Part shown: in pieces, positions 16,001 through 23,805 of the stretch
Position numbering within the stretch: position 1 is the stretch's first letter
How the letters are laid out: each line of letters opens with the position of its first letter
Assembly (NCBI RefSeq): GCF_025464955.1
Contig: NZ_JAODNM010000149.1
Span: forward strand, 1 to 56,200
Reading direction: 5' to 3'
Origin: Amycolatopsis sp.
GTDB lineage: Bacteria; Actinomycetota; Actinomycetes; Mycobacteriales; Pseudonocardiaceae
Length of the DNA stretch: 56,200 nucleotides
Position numbers and translations under genes: made by a program
The notes under the pieces: generated by a model
What the model saw: only the letters and a program-made list of their open reading frames with translations
Databases searched by the model: none
What the model was told of the DNA's origin: nothing

Positions 16001-16825
16001 GTGCTGATCGACGCCACCGGGCTGCACCGGCAGCTCGCGGGCGATCGGCCACCGGTGCTGCTCGACGTGCGCTGGGCGCTCGGCGACACCGGCGGCCGCG
16101 AGCACTACCTGGCCGGACACCTCCCGGGCGCGGTCTACGTCGACCTCGACACCGAACTCGCCGCGCCGGCCGAACCGCTATCCGGTCGGCATCCGCTGCC
16201 CGAGATCGCCGCCCTGCAGATCTCGGCCCGGCGCTGGGGAATCACCGCCGGACGTCCGGTCGTGGTCTACGACGACAACGGCGGCACCGCGGCGGCCCGG
16301 GCCTGGTGGCTCCTGCGGTGGGCCGGGCTCACCGACGTCCGCATCCTCGACGGCGCGCTGGGCGCGTGGCGCGCGCGGGACTTCGCACTGTCCACAGGGG
16401 ACGAAACCCCACCCGAGGGCGACATCGAACTCGGCGTGGGACACCTGCCGACGCTGACCGCCGACGAAGCCGCCGCGCTCGCCGCCGACGGCGTCCTGCT
16501 CGACGCCCGGTCCGGTGAGCGCTACCGCGGTGAGGTCGAACCCGTCGACCCAAGGGCCGGGCACATCCCCGGCGCGTTGTCGGCCCCGACCGGCGACAAC
16601 CTCGCTTCGGACGGCGTTTTCCGGCCCACCGCGGAACTACGGGAACAGTTCAGTCAGCTGAGCGGCACGAAGGTGGGCGTCTACTGCGGATCAGGCGTCA
16701 CCGCCGCACACCAAGTCGCCGCGCTCGCCATCGCGGGAATAGACGCGGCACTGTTCCCCGGCTCGTGGTCCGCCTGGTCGTCCGACCCCGCCCGTCCCGC
16801 CGCCACCGGCGAGGAGGCCCGATGA
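16001..16825 (+). CDS. Thiosulfate/3-mercaptopyruvate sulfurtransferase (rhodanese, two-domain)
   Basis: A two-domain rhodanese of 274 residues from GTG 16001 (TTG 15977 is an alternative); the open frame extends back to 15746 only because it absorbs the frameshifted tail of the preceding gene. The inactive first domain has VLLDVRWALGDTGGREHYLAGHLPGAVYV; the second has VLLDARSGERYRGEVEPVDP and the active-site loop VYCGSGVTAAH, whose Cys carries the persulfide. It moves sulfane sulfur between thiosulfate or mercaptopyruvate and acceptors such as cyanide or sulfite. Within this operon it probably handles sulfite or persulfide released by the monooxygenases. The stop overlaps the permease start (ATGA). 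Confidence 0.85.
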   Translation: MLIDATGLHRQLAGDRPPVLLDVRWALGDTGGREHYLAGHLPGAVYVDLDTELAAPAEPLSGRHPLPEIAALQISARRWGITAGRPVVVYDDNGGTAAARAWWLLRWAGLTDVRILDGALGAWRARDFALSTGDETPPEGDIELGVGHLPTLTADEAAALAADGVLLDARSGERYRGEVEPVDPRAGHIPGALSAPTGDNLASDGVFRPTAELREQFSQLSGTKVGVYCGSGVTAAHQVAALAIAGIDAALFPGSWSAWSSDPARPAATGEEAR

Positions 16826-17685
16826 CCACCACCCAGCAACGAGTCAGCCGCCGCACCGTGTCGAAAACAGTGGCGAAGACGGACCTCGTGACGATCGAGC
16901 CGGTCCGGGCGTCCCGTCGCTGGAGCCCGCCCCGCCCGGTGCGCCGGGCCGCGGGACCGGTCGGCACGCTCCTGCTCTGGTACCTCCTCAGCGCCACCGG
17001 CGTGCTCTCGCCGGACGTGCTCGCCGGACCGGGTGTCGTCTTCGGCAAGTTGGTGAGCATGATCGGCGACGGCGAGCTGCCGGCCGCGATCGCGGTGTCG
17101 GCCCAGCGGGTGCTCTACGGGTTCGTGATCGGCGCGGCCGTCGGACTGGCGCTCGCGCTGGTCGCCGGGCTGTTCCGGATCGGCGAAGACCTTGTCGACT
17201 CGACCGTCGGCATGTTCCGGACACTGCCCTGGGTCGGGCTGATCCCGCTGTTCATCATCTGGTTCGGCATCAACGAGGAACCGAAGATCGCCCTGGTCGC
17301 GCTGGGAGTCACCTTTCCCATCTACTTCAACGTCTACGCCGGGATCCGGGGCGTCGACGCGCAGCTCGTCGAAGCCGGCCGGGTGCTCGGGCTCGGCCGC
17401 TGGGGGCTCATCCGCCACGTCGTCCTGCCGGGTTCGCTGCCCGGAGCGCTCGTCGGGCTGCGGTACGCGCTCGGCACCGCGTGGCTCGCGCTGGTCTGGG
17501 CCGAGCAGGTCAACGCGTCGCAGGGCATCGGGTACCTGATGAACAACGCGCAGCAGTTCTTCCAGACCGACGTGATCGTGGTCTGCCTGGTCACCTACGC
17601 CGTGCTCGGCCTGGTCTGCGACCTCGTCGTCCGGCTCGGCACGAAGTATCTGCTCGCCTGGCGTTCGTCGTTCGAAGGGGCGTGA
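16822..17685 (+). CDS. ABC transporter permease, nitrate/sulfonate/taurine type (SsuC-like)
   Basis: A 287-residue inner-membrane protein with about six hydrophobic helices after a ~45-residue basic cytoplasmic tail. The EAA loop appears as EAGRVLGLGRWGLIRHVVLPGSLPG. SVGMFRTLPWVGLIPLFIIWFG is the typical Ssu/Tau permease core. ATG 16822 overlaps the sulfurtransferase stop. It forms the channel of an importer with the ATPase at 17688 and either or both binding lipoproteins at 18421 and 21588. Confidence 0.92.
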   Translation: MTTTQQRVSRRTVSKTVAKTDLVTIEPVRASRRWSPPRPVRRAAGPVGTLLLWYLLSATGVLSPDVLAGPGVVFGKLVSMIGDGELPAAIAVSAQRVLYGFVIGAAVGLALALVAGLFRIGEDLVDSTVGMFRTLPWVGLIPLFIIWFGINEEPKIALVALGVTFPIYFNVYAGIRGVDAQLVEAGRVLGLGRWGLIRHVVLPGSLPGALVGLRYALGTAWLALVWAEQVNASQGIGYLMNNAQQFFQTDVIVVCLVTYAVLGLVCDLVVRLGTKYLLAWRSSFEGA

Positions 17686-17687
17686 GG

Positions 17688-18395
17688 ATGACCACCACCG
17701 AGACCTCCGCCGTGCACATCCGGGGCCTGTCCAAGACCTTCGGCGAACGCACGGTCCTCGACCACCTCGACCTCGACGTCCGGCCCGGCGAGTTCGTCGC
17801 CCTGCTCGGCCGCAGCGGCTGCGGGAAGAGCACACTGCTGCGGATCCTCGCGGGCCTCGACGCCGAAATCGACGGGCTCGTCACCGTTCCCCGCAGGCAC
17901 GCGGTGGCGTTCCAGGCGCCGCGGCTGATGCCATGGAAACGTGTGTGGCAGAACGTCGTCCTCGGCCTGCCGGGCCGTCCCGACCGCGAACTCGCACAGC
18001 GGTATCTCGACGAGGTCGGGCTGTCGGCGAAGACGAAGGTCTGGCCGAAGACGCTGTCCGGCGGTGAGGCGCAGCGTGTGTCGCTGGCGCGGGCGCTGGT
18101 CCGGGAGCCGGACCTGCTGCTGCTCGACGAGCCGTTCGGCGCCCTCGACGCGCTGACCCGCGTCAAGGCGCAACAGCTGGTCGCCGAGCTGTGGACCCGG
18201 CACGAATGCGCCGTCCTGCTCGTCACCCACGACGTCGAAGAAGCGCTGCTGCTGGCCGACCGTGTCCTCGTGATGGACAACGGCGTCATCGCGCACGAGG
18301 TGTCCGTCGACCTGCCCCGGCCGCGTGAGGTCGGCCATCCGGCGCTCGTCGGGCTGCGCACCGAACTGCTCGGCCGCCTCGGCGTCCACGCCTGA
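17688..18395 (+). CDS. ABC transporter ATP-binding protein, sulfonate type (SsuB-like)
   Basis: A 235-residue ATPase, compact as usual for SsuB. Walker A is GRSGCGKST, the Q loop is FQAPRLMPWKRVWQNV, the signature LSGGEAQR, Walker B LLLLDEPFGALDA and the switch histidine TH in LLVTHDVEEA. ATG 17688 follows GTGAGG just after the permease stop. It energises import of a sulfonate-like compound. Confidence 0.93.
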   Translation: MTTTETSAVHIRGLSKTFGERTVLDHLDLDVRPGEFVALLGRSGCGKSTLLRILAGLDAEIDGLVTVPRRHAVAFQAPRLMPWKRVWQNVVLGLPGRPDRELAQRYLDEVGLSAKTKVWPKTLSGGEAQRVSLARALVREPDLLLLDEPFGALDALTRVKAQQLVAELWTRHECAVLLVTHDVEEALLLADRVLVMDNGVIAHEVSVDLPRPREVGHPALVGLRTELLGRLGVHA

Positions 18396-18420
18396 AGACC
18401 CAACACCTTCTAGGAGTTCC

Positions 18421-19398
18421 ATGTTCAGCAGACGGATTTCCGCGGTACTCGCCACGGCGGCGGCAGCGGTGCTCCTGGCCGCCTGCGGCAGTTCCGCCAC
18501 GGCCTCCTCCGGCGGTCAGGTCACGCTCACCCTCGGCGATCAGGCCAACGGCTTGCAAACACTCATGAAAGCCGCCGGCGCCCTCGACGGGACGTCGTAC
18601 CAGGTGAAATGGGCCGAGTTCCAAGGCGCCGCGCCACTGTTCCAGGCGATGCAGGGCGGCGCGGTGGACACCGGGTCCGCCGCCGACCTGCCCACCCTGG
18701 CCGCGATCAGCGGCAAGCTCCCGATCAAGCTCGTCGAGGCTTTGCAGACCTCCGGCGCGGGGACGGTCATCCTGGTGCGCGGGGATTCGGCGGTCAAGAC
18801 GGTCGCCGACCTCAAGGGCAAGACGGTCGTGGTGTCCTCCGCCCGCGGCAGCATCGCCGAGTACCTGCTCGCGGCGGCGTTGCAACAGGCCGGGTTGAAG
18901 TACTCCGACGTCACCGTGCAGTATGTGCTGCCGGCAGCGGCGCAGGCCGCGTTCAACTCGGGCCAGACCCCGATCTGGGCGACCTTCGACCCGTACGGTT
19001 CGATCTCGCTGAAGTCCGGCGCGCGCGTCCTCGTCGACGGCCAAAACGGCCGGGTCAGCGGCATCGGCTTCATCTCGGCCGCGGAGTCCTCGCTGAGCGA
19101 TCCCGGCAAGAAGGCGGCGATCGCGGACTTCCTCAACCGGCTCGCGAAAGCCGAAGCGTGGGCGAGCGCCAACCAAGCCGCGTACGCGAAGGTCTACGCC
19201 CAGACCAACAAGGTCGACCCCGAGGTCGCCACACAGGTCGTCGCGCACGGCGCTTCCGTGGCCGGCCCGGTCTCGCCAGACGTAGTGACGAAGGTCCAGG
19301 CCGTCTCGGACCTGATGCACCAGATCGGTTCGCTACCCGCTGACGTCCAAGTCGCCTCGGTGACCGACACCAGCGTCTACCAGCCGGGAAAGAGCTGA
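18421..19398 (+). CDS. Sulfonate-type ABC substrate-binding lipoprotein 1
   Basis: A 325-residue extracytoplasmic binding protein with a lipoprotein signal ending LLAACGS (Cys at about residue 22). The mature part has the SsuA/NMT1 fold: LTLGDQANGLQTLMKAAGAL, GGAVDTGSAADLPTL, VADLKGKTVVVSSARGSIAEYLL and FDPYGSISL. AGGAG precedes ATG 18421. A second, diverged binding protein sits later in the same operon while only one permease/ATPase pair is present, so the two may feed one transporter with different ligands. Confidence 0.92.
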   Translation: MFSRRISAVLATAAAAVLLAACGSSATASSGGQVTLTLGDQANGLQTLMKAAGALDGTSYQVKWAEFQGAAPLFQAMQGGAVDTGSAADLPTLAAISGKLPIKLVEALQTSGAGTVILVRGDSAVKTVADLKGKTVVVSSARGSIAEYLLAAALQQAGLKYSDVTVQYVLPAAAQAAFNSGQTPIWATFDPYGSISLKSGARVLVDGQNGRVSGIGFISAAESSLSDPGKKAAIADFLNRLAKAEAWASANQAAYAKVYAQTNKVDPEVATQVVAHGASVAGPVSPDVVTKVQAVSDLMHQIGSLPADVQVASVTDTSVYQPGKS

Positions 19399-19400
19399 CC

Positions 19401-20486
19401 ATGCCCGTCGAATTCATCAGTGCGGTCAACGCAAATCAGGCTTCGGACGTCAACCCGGCCGGAACGGGCTTCGACGTCGAGTACGCCCGCAAGTACGCCC
19501 ACGCGCTCGACGACGGCGGTTTCGACTACACGCTCGTCGCCTACCACTCGTCCTGGGTGGACTCCAACCAGCTGGCGCAGTTCGTCGCGGCGAACACCGA
19601 GCGGATCAAGCCGATGCTCGCCCACCGGCCCGGCGTGGTCTTCCCGACCAACGCCGCACGCACGTTCGCCACGCTCGACCAGATCAGCGCCGGGCGCTTG
19701 GCGATCCACATCATCTCCGGCGGCAACGACAGCGAGCAGCACCGTGAAGGCGACTACCTGACCAAGACCGAGCGCTACGAGCGGTCCGACGAGTACATCC
19801 AGATCCTGCGCCGTGCCTGGCACGAGCCGGAACCGTTCTCCCACGAGGGAAAGCACTACCGGTTCGAGGACTTCCGCTCCGACGTCCGCCCGTTCCAGCC
19901 GACCATCCCGATCTCCGTCGGCGGCTCGTCCGCGGACGCCTACCGGGTCGGCGGGCAGCAGGGTGACATCTTCGGCCTGTGGGGCGAGCCGCTCGCCGAG
20001 ACCGCCGAGCAGATCGCCTCGGTCAACACCATCGCCGACGCCGCGGGCCGCCCGCGGCCGAGGATCTGGGTGTCGTTCCGGCCGATCATCGCCGAGACCG
20101 ACGAGCTCGCCTGGGAAAAGGCCTACCGGACGCTGGACCGGGTCCAAGCCGTCCGGCCCACGCGGGTGCGTTCCTCGCACTACCCGGCGGGCACCCGGCC
20201 GGCCAACGTCGGCTCGCAGCGACTGCTCGACGTCGCCGCCCGTGGCGAGCTGCACGACCGTGCACTGTGGACACCGCTGGTCACCGCGACCAACGCGGCG
20301 GGCAGCTCGACCGCGTTGGTCGGCAGCTACGAAACCGTCGCGGCGGCCTTGCTGGACTACGTCGACATCGGCTGCGAACTGCTGTCCGTCCGCGGCTACG
20401 ACCCGCTCAACGACGCCATCGACCTCGGGCGCAACGTCCTGCCGCTGGTCCGCCAGGAACTAGCCCACCGCGCCCAAGCCGCCTAA
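19401..20486 (+). CDS. LLM-class flavin-dependent monooxygenase 1 (alkanesulfonate monooxygenase-like)
   Basis: A 361-residue luciferase-like (beta/alpha)8 flavin monooxygenase. MPVEFISAVNANQASDVN starts the fold; MLAHRPGVVFPTNAARTFATLDQISAGR, IISGGNDSEQHREGDYLTKTERYERSDEY and ISVGGSSADAYRVGGQQGDIFGLWGEPL are the SsuD-type signature stretches that bind FMN phosphate and substrate. Such enzymes use FMNH2 and O2 to cleave the C-S bond of sulfonates or sulfones, giving sulfite and a carbonyl product. No flavin reductase is encoded in the window, so FMNH2 must come from elsewhere. It is paralogous to the next gene. Confidence 0.92.
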   Translation: MPVEFISAVNANQASDVNPAGTGFDVEYARKYAHALDDGGFDYTLVAYHSSWVDSNQLAQFVAANTERIKPMLAHRPGVVFPTNAARTFATLDQISAGRLAIHIISGGNDSEQHREGDYLTKTERYERSDEYIQILRRAWHEPEPFSHEGKHYRFEDFRSDVRPFQPTIPISVGGSSADAYRVGGQQGDIFGLWGEPLAETAEQIASVNTIADAAGRPRPRIWVSFRPIIAETDELAWEKAYRTLDRVQAVRPTRVRSSHYPAGTRPANVGSQRLLDVAARGELHDRALWTPLVTATNAAGSSTALVGSYETVAAALLDYVDIGCELLSVRGYDPLNDAIDLGRNVLPLVRQELAHRAQAA

Positions 20487-20503
20487 GAAGAAGGGAGAAC
20501 CCG

Positions 20504-21577
20504 ATGACGGTCGAATTCGTCGGCATGATCGGCGCCAGCTACTACAGCGAGGACAAGGCGCACAGCGGTCCCGCGATCGATCAGGCCTACCTCAAGAAGT
20601 TCGCGCGCGCCTACGACGAGGGCGGCTTCGACTGGACACTGGTCCCCTACGGCTCGGCGTCGCCGGAGTCCAACCAGCTCGCGGCGGCGGTGCTCAGCCG
20701 TACCGAGCGCCTGAAGGTGATGCTCGCGCACCGGCCGGGCGTGACGTTCCCGACGAACACCGCCCGCGCGTTCGCGACGCTGGACCAGCTCTCCGAGGGC
20801 CGCCTCGGCATCCACTTCCTCGCCGGCGGGAACGACGCTGAGCAACGTCGTGAGGGCGACTACCTGGGCAAGGACGAACGCTACGAGCGGGCCGGCGAGT
20901 ACATCCGCATCCTGCGTCGCGCGTGGGCCAGCTCGGAGCCCTTCAGCCACGAAGGGAAGTACTACCAGTTCGAGAACTACTCCTCCTCGGTACTCCCGGT
21001 CGATCGCGGGCTCACTGTGTCGGTCGGTGGTTCGTCGGACGCCGCGTACCAGTTGGGTGGAGCCGAAGGCGACGTGTTCGGCCTGTGGGGCGAGCCGCTC
21101 GCCGAAACCGCCGAGCAGATCGCGTCCGTCAACGGCTACGCCGATACCGCGGGCCGCCCGCGGCCGCGGATCTGGGTGTCGTTCCGGCCGATCATCGCCG
21201 CCACCGACGAACTCGCCTGGGAACGTGCCGAGCGGATCCTCGGCGGTATCAAGGACAACTTCACCGCGCGGACGCCGGTGGCCGCGGGACCGCAGAACGT
21301 CGGCTCCCAGCGACTTCTCGCCGTCGCCGAGAAAGGCGAACGGCACGACCGTGCATTGTGGACACCTACCGCGTCGGCCACCGGCGGCGCCGGGAGCTCC
21401 ACGGCACTGGTCGGCAGCTACGAAACCGTCGCGGCGGCGCTGCTCGACTACGTCGACATCGGCTGCGAACTGCTGTCCGTCCGCGGCTACGACCCGCTCA
21501 ACGACGCCATCGACCTCGGCCGGTACGTCCTGCCGCTGGTCCGCCAAGAACTCGCCCACCGCACCCAAGCCGCCTGA
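20504..21577 (+). CDS. LLM-class flavin-dependent monooxygenase 2 (paralogue)
   Basis: A 357-residue paralogue of the preceding monooxygenase. ATG 20504 follows AAGGGAGAA. The signature blocks MLAHRPGVTFPTNTARAFATL, LAGGNDAEQRREGDYLGKDERYERAGEY and VSVGGSSDAAYQLGG are present, but the N-terminus and the region after DRG differ, suggesting a different substrate or consecutive steps. The last ~160 bp are almost identical in DNA to the end of gene 1 (20321-20483 against 21411-21574), well above the rest, as expected after gene conversion. The product would be sulfite plus a carbonyl compound. Confidence 0.92.
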   Translation: MTVEFVGMIGASYYSEDKAHSGPAIDQAYLKKFARAYDEGGFDWTLVPYGSASPESNQLAAAVLSRTERLKVMLAHRPGVTFPTNTARAFATLDQLSEGRLGIHFLAGGNDAEQRREGDYLGKDERYERAGEYIRILRRAWASSEPFSHEGKYYQFENYSSSVLPVDRGLTVSVGGSSDAAYQLGGAEGDVFGLWGEPLAETAEQIASVNGYADTAGRPRPRIWVSFRPIIAATDELAWERAERILGGIKDNFTARTPVAAGPQNVGSQRLLAVAEKGERHDRALWTPTASATGGAGSSTALVGSYETVAAALLDYVDIGCELLSVRGYDPLNDAIDLGRYVLPLVRQELAHRTQAA

Positions 21578-21587
21578 GGGGCCTCCG

Positions 21588-22610
21588 ATGTCCAGAGCTC
21601 GCGTCCGTGTCCTGCTCGCCGTCGCCGCGTTGATCGCGACCGCGTCGGCGTGTAGCGCCCAGTCCGACGCGAGCCCGACCACCGGCGATCTCTCGTCCGT
21701 CACGCTGCGGGTGGGCGCGACCGGCTGGGCGACCGCGCAGGCCGCTTTGCAGGTCGCCGGTCTGGACAAGACGCCGTACCAGGTCCAGTGGCCGGTGTTC
21801 TCCGGCGGTGACAAGCAACTGCAGGCCCTGCAGGGCGGCGCGCTCGACCTCACCGAGAGCAGTGAGATCCCGCCGATCTTCGCCGCCGCGGCCGGCAACG
21901 CGAAGTTCAAGGTCGTCGCCGTGCAGCAGGCCAACACCCTGCTGCAGGAGGTCGTCGTCGGCCCCGGTTCGGCGCTCACCTCCGTCGCGCAGCTCAAGGG
22001 CAAGAAGGTCGGGTACGTCCAGAACACCACCGCGCAGTACTTCCTCGACAAGCTCCTGATCCAGTCCGGTCTCAAGTGGACGGACATCACCGCGGCGCCG
22101 CTGAGCCCGAGCGACGGGGTCACCGCACTGCACAGCGGCGCGATCGACGCTCTGGCCAGCTACGGGAACTCGATCATCGCGGTGCGCCAGAACGGCGGCC
22201 GGACCATCGGCGACGGTAAGGACATCCTGTCCGGGAACTTCCCGTGGGAGGCGTCGACCGCGACCATCGCCGACCCGGCGAAACGGGCCGCGACGGTCGA
22301 TCTGCTGGCTCGGATCAACCAGTCGTACGCCTTCATCCGCAACGGCCACGAGCAGCAGTTCGCCCAGAAAACGGCCACCGCCACCCACGAATCGGTGGAC
22401 CAGGCGCTGAGCCAGCTTCAGTCAGGCGAGGCGCAACGCCCCACCACGCTGGTGGCGACCAGCCCGTCGGCGATCTCCTCGCAGCAGGCCGTCGCGGACG
22501 TGTTCACCGAGCTCAAGGTCCTGCCCGGCAAGCTCGATGTCGCCACGTTCTGGACCGACGCCCTCAACACCGACCTAGCCACCGCGCTGGCGAAGCAGGA
22601 GCGCTCATGA
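21588..22610 (+). CDS. Sulfonate-type ABC substrate-binding lipoprotein 2
   Basis: A 340-residue SsuA/NMT1-fold binding protein with signal peptide and lipobox ending TASACS. Typical segments are LQALQGGALDLTESSEIPPI, VAQLKGKKVGYVQNTTAQYFL and ALHSGAIDALASYGNSII. ATG 21588 is 10 bases after the previous stop, with only a weak ribosome site, so coupling is likely. DszB desulfinases share this fold, but the lipobox and the absence of their active-site Cys/His/Arg segment argue for a binding protein. Confidence 0.9.
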   Translation: MSRARVRVLLAVAALIATASACSAQSDASPTTGDLSSVTLRVGATGWATAQAALQVAGLDKTPYQVQWPVFSGGDKQLQALQGGALDLTESSEIPPIFAAAAGNAKFKVVAVQQANTLLQEVVVGPGSALTSVAQLKGKKVGYVQNTTAQYFLDKLLIQSGLKWTDITAAPLSPSDGVTALHSGAIDALASYGNSIIAVRQNGGRTIGDGKDILSGNFPWEASTATIADPAKRAATVDLLARINQSYAFIRNGHEQQFAQKTATATHESVDQALSQLQSGEAQRPTTLVATSPSAISSQQAVADVFTELKVLPGKLDVATFWTDALNTDLATALAKQERS

Positions 22611-22648
22611 CACCCGACGACGTGTTCTTCTCAGCGGAGGAGAAATGA
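22607..22648 (+). CDS. 13-codon minicistron coupling two operon genes
   Basis: ATG 22607 overlaps the stop of the binding protein (ATGA), and the ORF MTPDDVFFSAEEK ends with TGA 22646-22648, overlapping the ATG of the next gene at 22645 (ATGA). It therefore bridges the 34-base gap with continuous ribosome traffic and positions GGAGGAG just before the downstream start. It is probably a translational coupler, not a functional peptide; chance is possible. Confidence 0.35.
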   Translation: MTPDDVFFSAEEK

Positions 22649-23805
22649 CCCAGCTCACCGCGCTGCGCCCGCCGCGGCTGGCGTCCTTGGCCGACGTCAC
22701 GGCGACCCTGGCCAGGACAGCGCCGCACTACGACCGCACCGGGGACTTCCCGGCCGCCGCGATCGCGGCCGTGCACGAGGCCAGCTTGCTCACCGCGTCG
22801 ATCGGCACCGGGTTCGGGGGCGCGGGAATCGGCATCGCCGACCAGTCCCGCGTGCTCGCGGCACTCGGCGAGGGTGACCCGTCGGTGGCGCTGATCAGCG
22901 CGATGACCCTGCTCACTCACGCCAGGCAGGCGCGGAACCCGTCCTGGCCGGCCGAGCTGTACGCCGCTGTGCTCGCGGAGTCCGCGGAGCACCCGACTCT
23001 GCTCAACGCGGTCCGAGTGGAACCGGAACTCGGATCGCCCGCCCGAGGCGGACTGCCCGCGACACGGGCTCGCCGCACGTCGACCGGTTGGTCGATCACC
23101 GGCCACAAACGGTTCGCCACCGGCGCGGAGGGGCTGAGCTACTTCCTCGTGTGGGCCGCCACCGACGAGCCCGTACCCCGCGTGGGCACCTTCGCCGTGC
23201 CAGGTGGGAGCCCGGGCATCGAGGTCCGACGGGCGTGGAACCAGCTGGGCATGCGGGCCAGCGGCAGCCACGACGTGCTCTTCACCGACGTCGAAATCCC
23301 CGACACCCACCTCATCGAGGCGACGGAAAAGGGCGCGAAGGCCGAGCAGGACAACCTGGCCATCGGGGCAATCGCGCTGCCGCTGGCGTCGCTGTATCTC
23401 GGAGTCGGCCGAGCCGCGCAGAAGTACTTCCACCGCTTCGCCCACGAGCGCGTCCCGGCGAACCTCGGCCGGCCTGTGTCCACCACCGACCGGTTCCAGC
23501 AGGCCGCCGGGGAGATCGAGGTGCTCCTTTCCGGCTCCGAGGAGCTGCTGTTCGGCCTGGCCGAACGGTTCGACCGCGGCGAGCCCGTCGGTGCGACGCG
23601 GGCGCTCGGCGCTCGAACGCTGTCCGACCGCCACGTGCTCGACGCGGTCCGGATCGCGCTGCGCCTGCTCGGCAATCCCGGGCTGAGCCAGGACAACCCC
23701 CTCGAACGCCACTTCCGCGACATCCAGTCCGCCGGGGTCCACGCGCCGCAGGAGGACACCGCGCTGCTGACGATCGGCCGTGCCGTCCTCGGAACCCGCC
23801 GATGA
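22645..23805 (+). CDS. Acyl-CoA-dehydrogenase-fold flavoenzyme (SfnB/DszC-like)
   Basis: A 386-residue acyl-CoA dehydrogenase superfamily member. Segments: FPAAAIAAVHEASLLTASIG, GEGDPSVALISAM in the N-terminal helical domain, RRTSTGWSITGHKRFATGAE in the beta domain, WNQLGMRASGSHDVLFTDVEIP and a helical C-terminal domain. In organosulfur loci this fold supplies FMN-dependent oxygenases or desulfurising enzymes (DszC, SfnB) rather than fatty-acid enzymes; the operon suggests the same. GGAGGAG precedes ATG 22645. It likely works with the two LLM oxygenases, for example S-oxidation of a thioether or sulfoxide before C-S cleavage (inference). Confidence 0.87.
   Translation: MTQLTALRPPRLASLADVTATLARTAPHYDRTGDFPAAAIAAVHEASLLTASIGTGFGGAGIGIADQSRVLAALGEGDPSVALISAMTLLTHARQARNPSWPAELYAAVLAESAEHPTLLNAVRVEPELGSPARGGLPATRARRTSTGWSITGHKRFATGAEGLSYFLVWAATDEPVPRVGTFAVPGGSPGIEVRRAWNQLGMRASGSHDVLFTDVEIPDTHLIEATEKGAKAEQDNLAIGAIALPLASLYLGVGRAAQKYFHRFAHERVPANLGRPVSTTDRFQQAAGEIEVLLSGSEELLFGLAERFDRGEPVGATRALGARTLSDRHVLDAVRIALRLLGNPGLSQDNPLERHFRDIQSAGVHAPQEDTALLTIGRAVLGTRR

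Noticed and set aside
21588..22610. Second binding protein as a DszB-type desulfinase
   Set aside because: Same fold, but it has a lipoprotein signal and lacks the recognisable active-site Cys, His and Arg segments of DszB.
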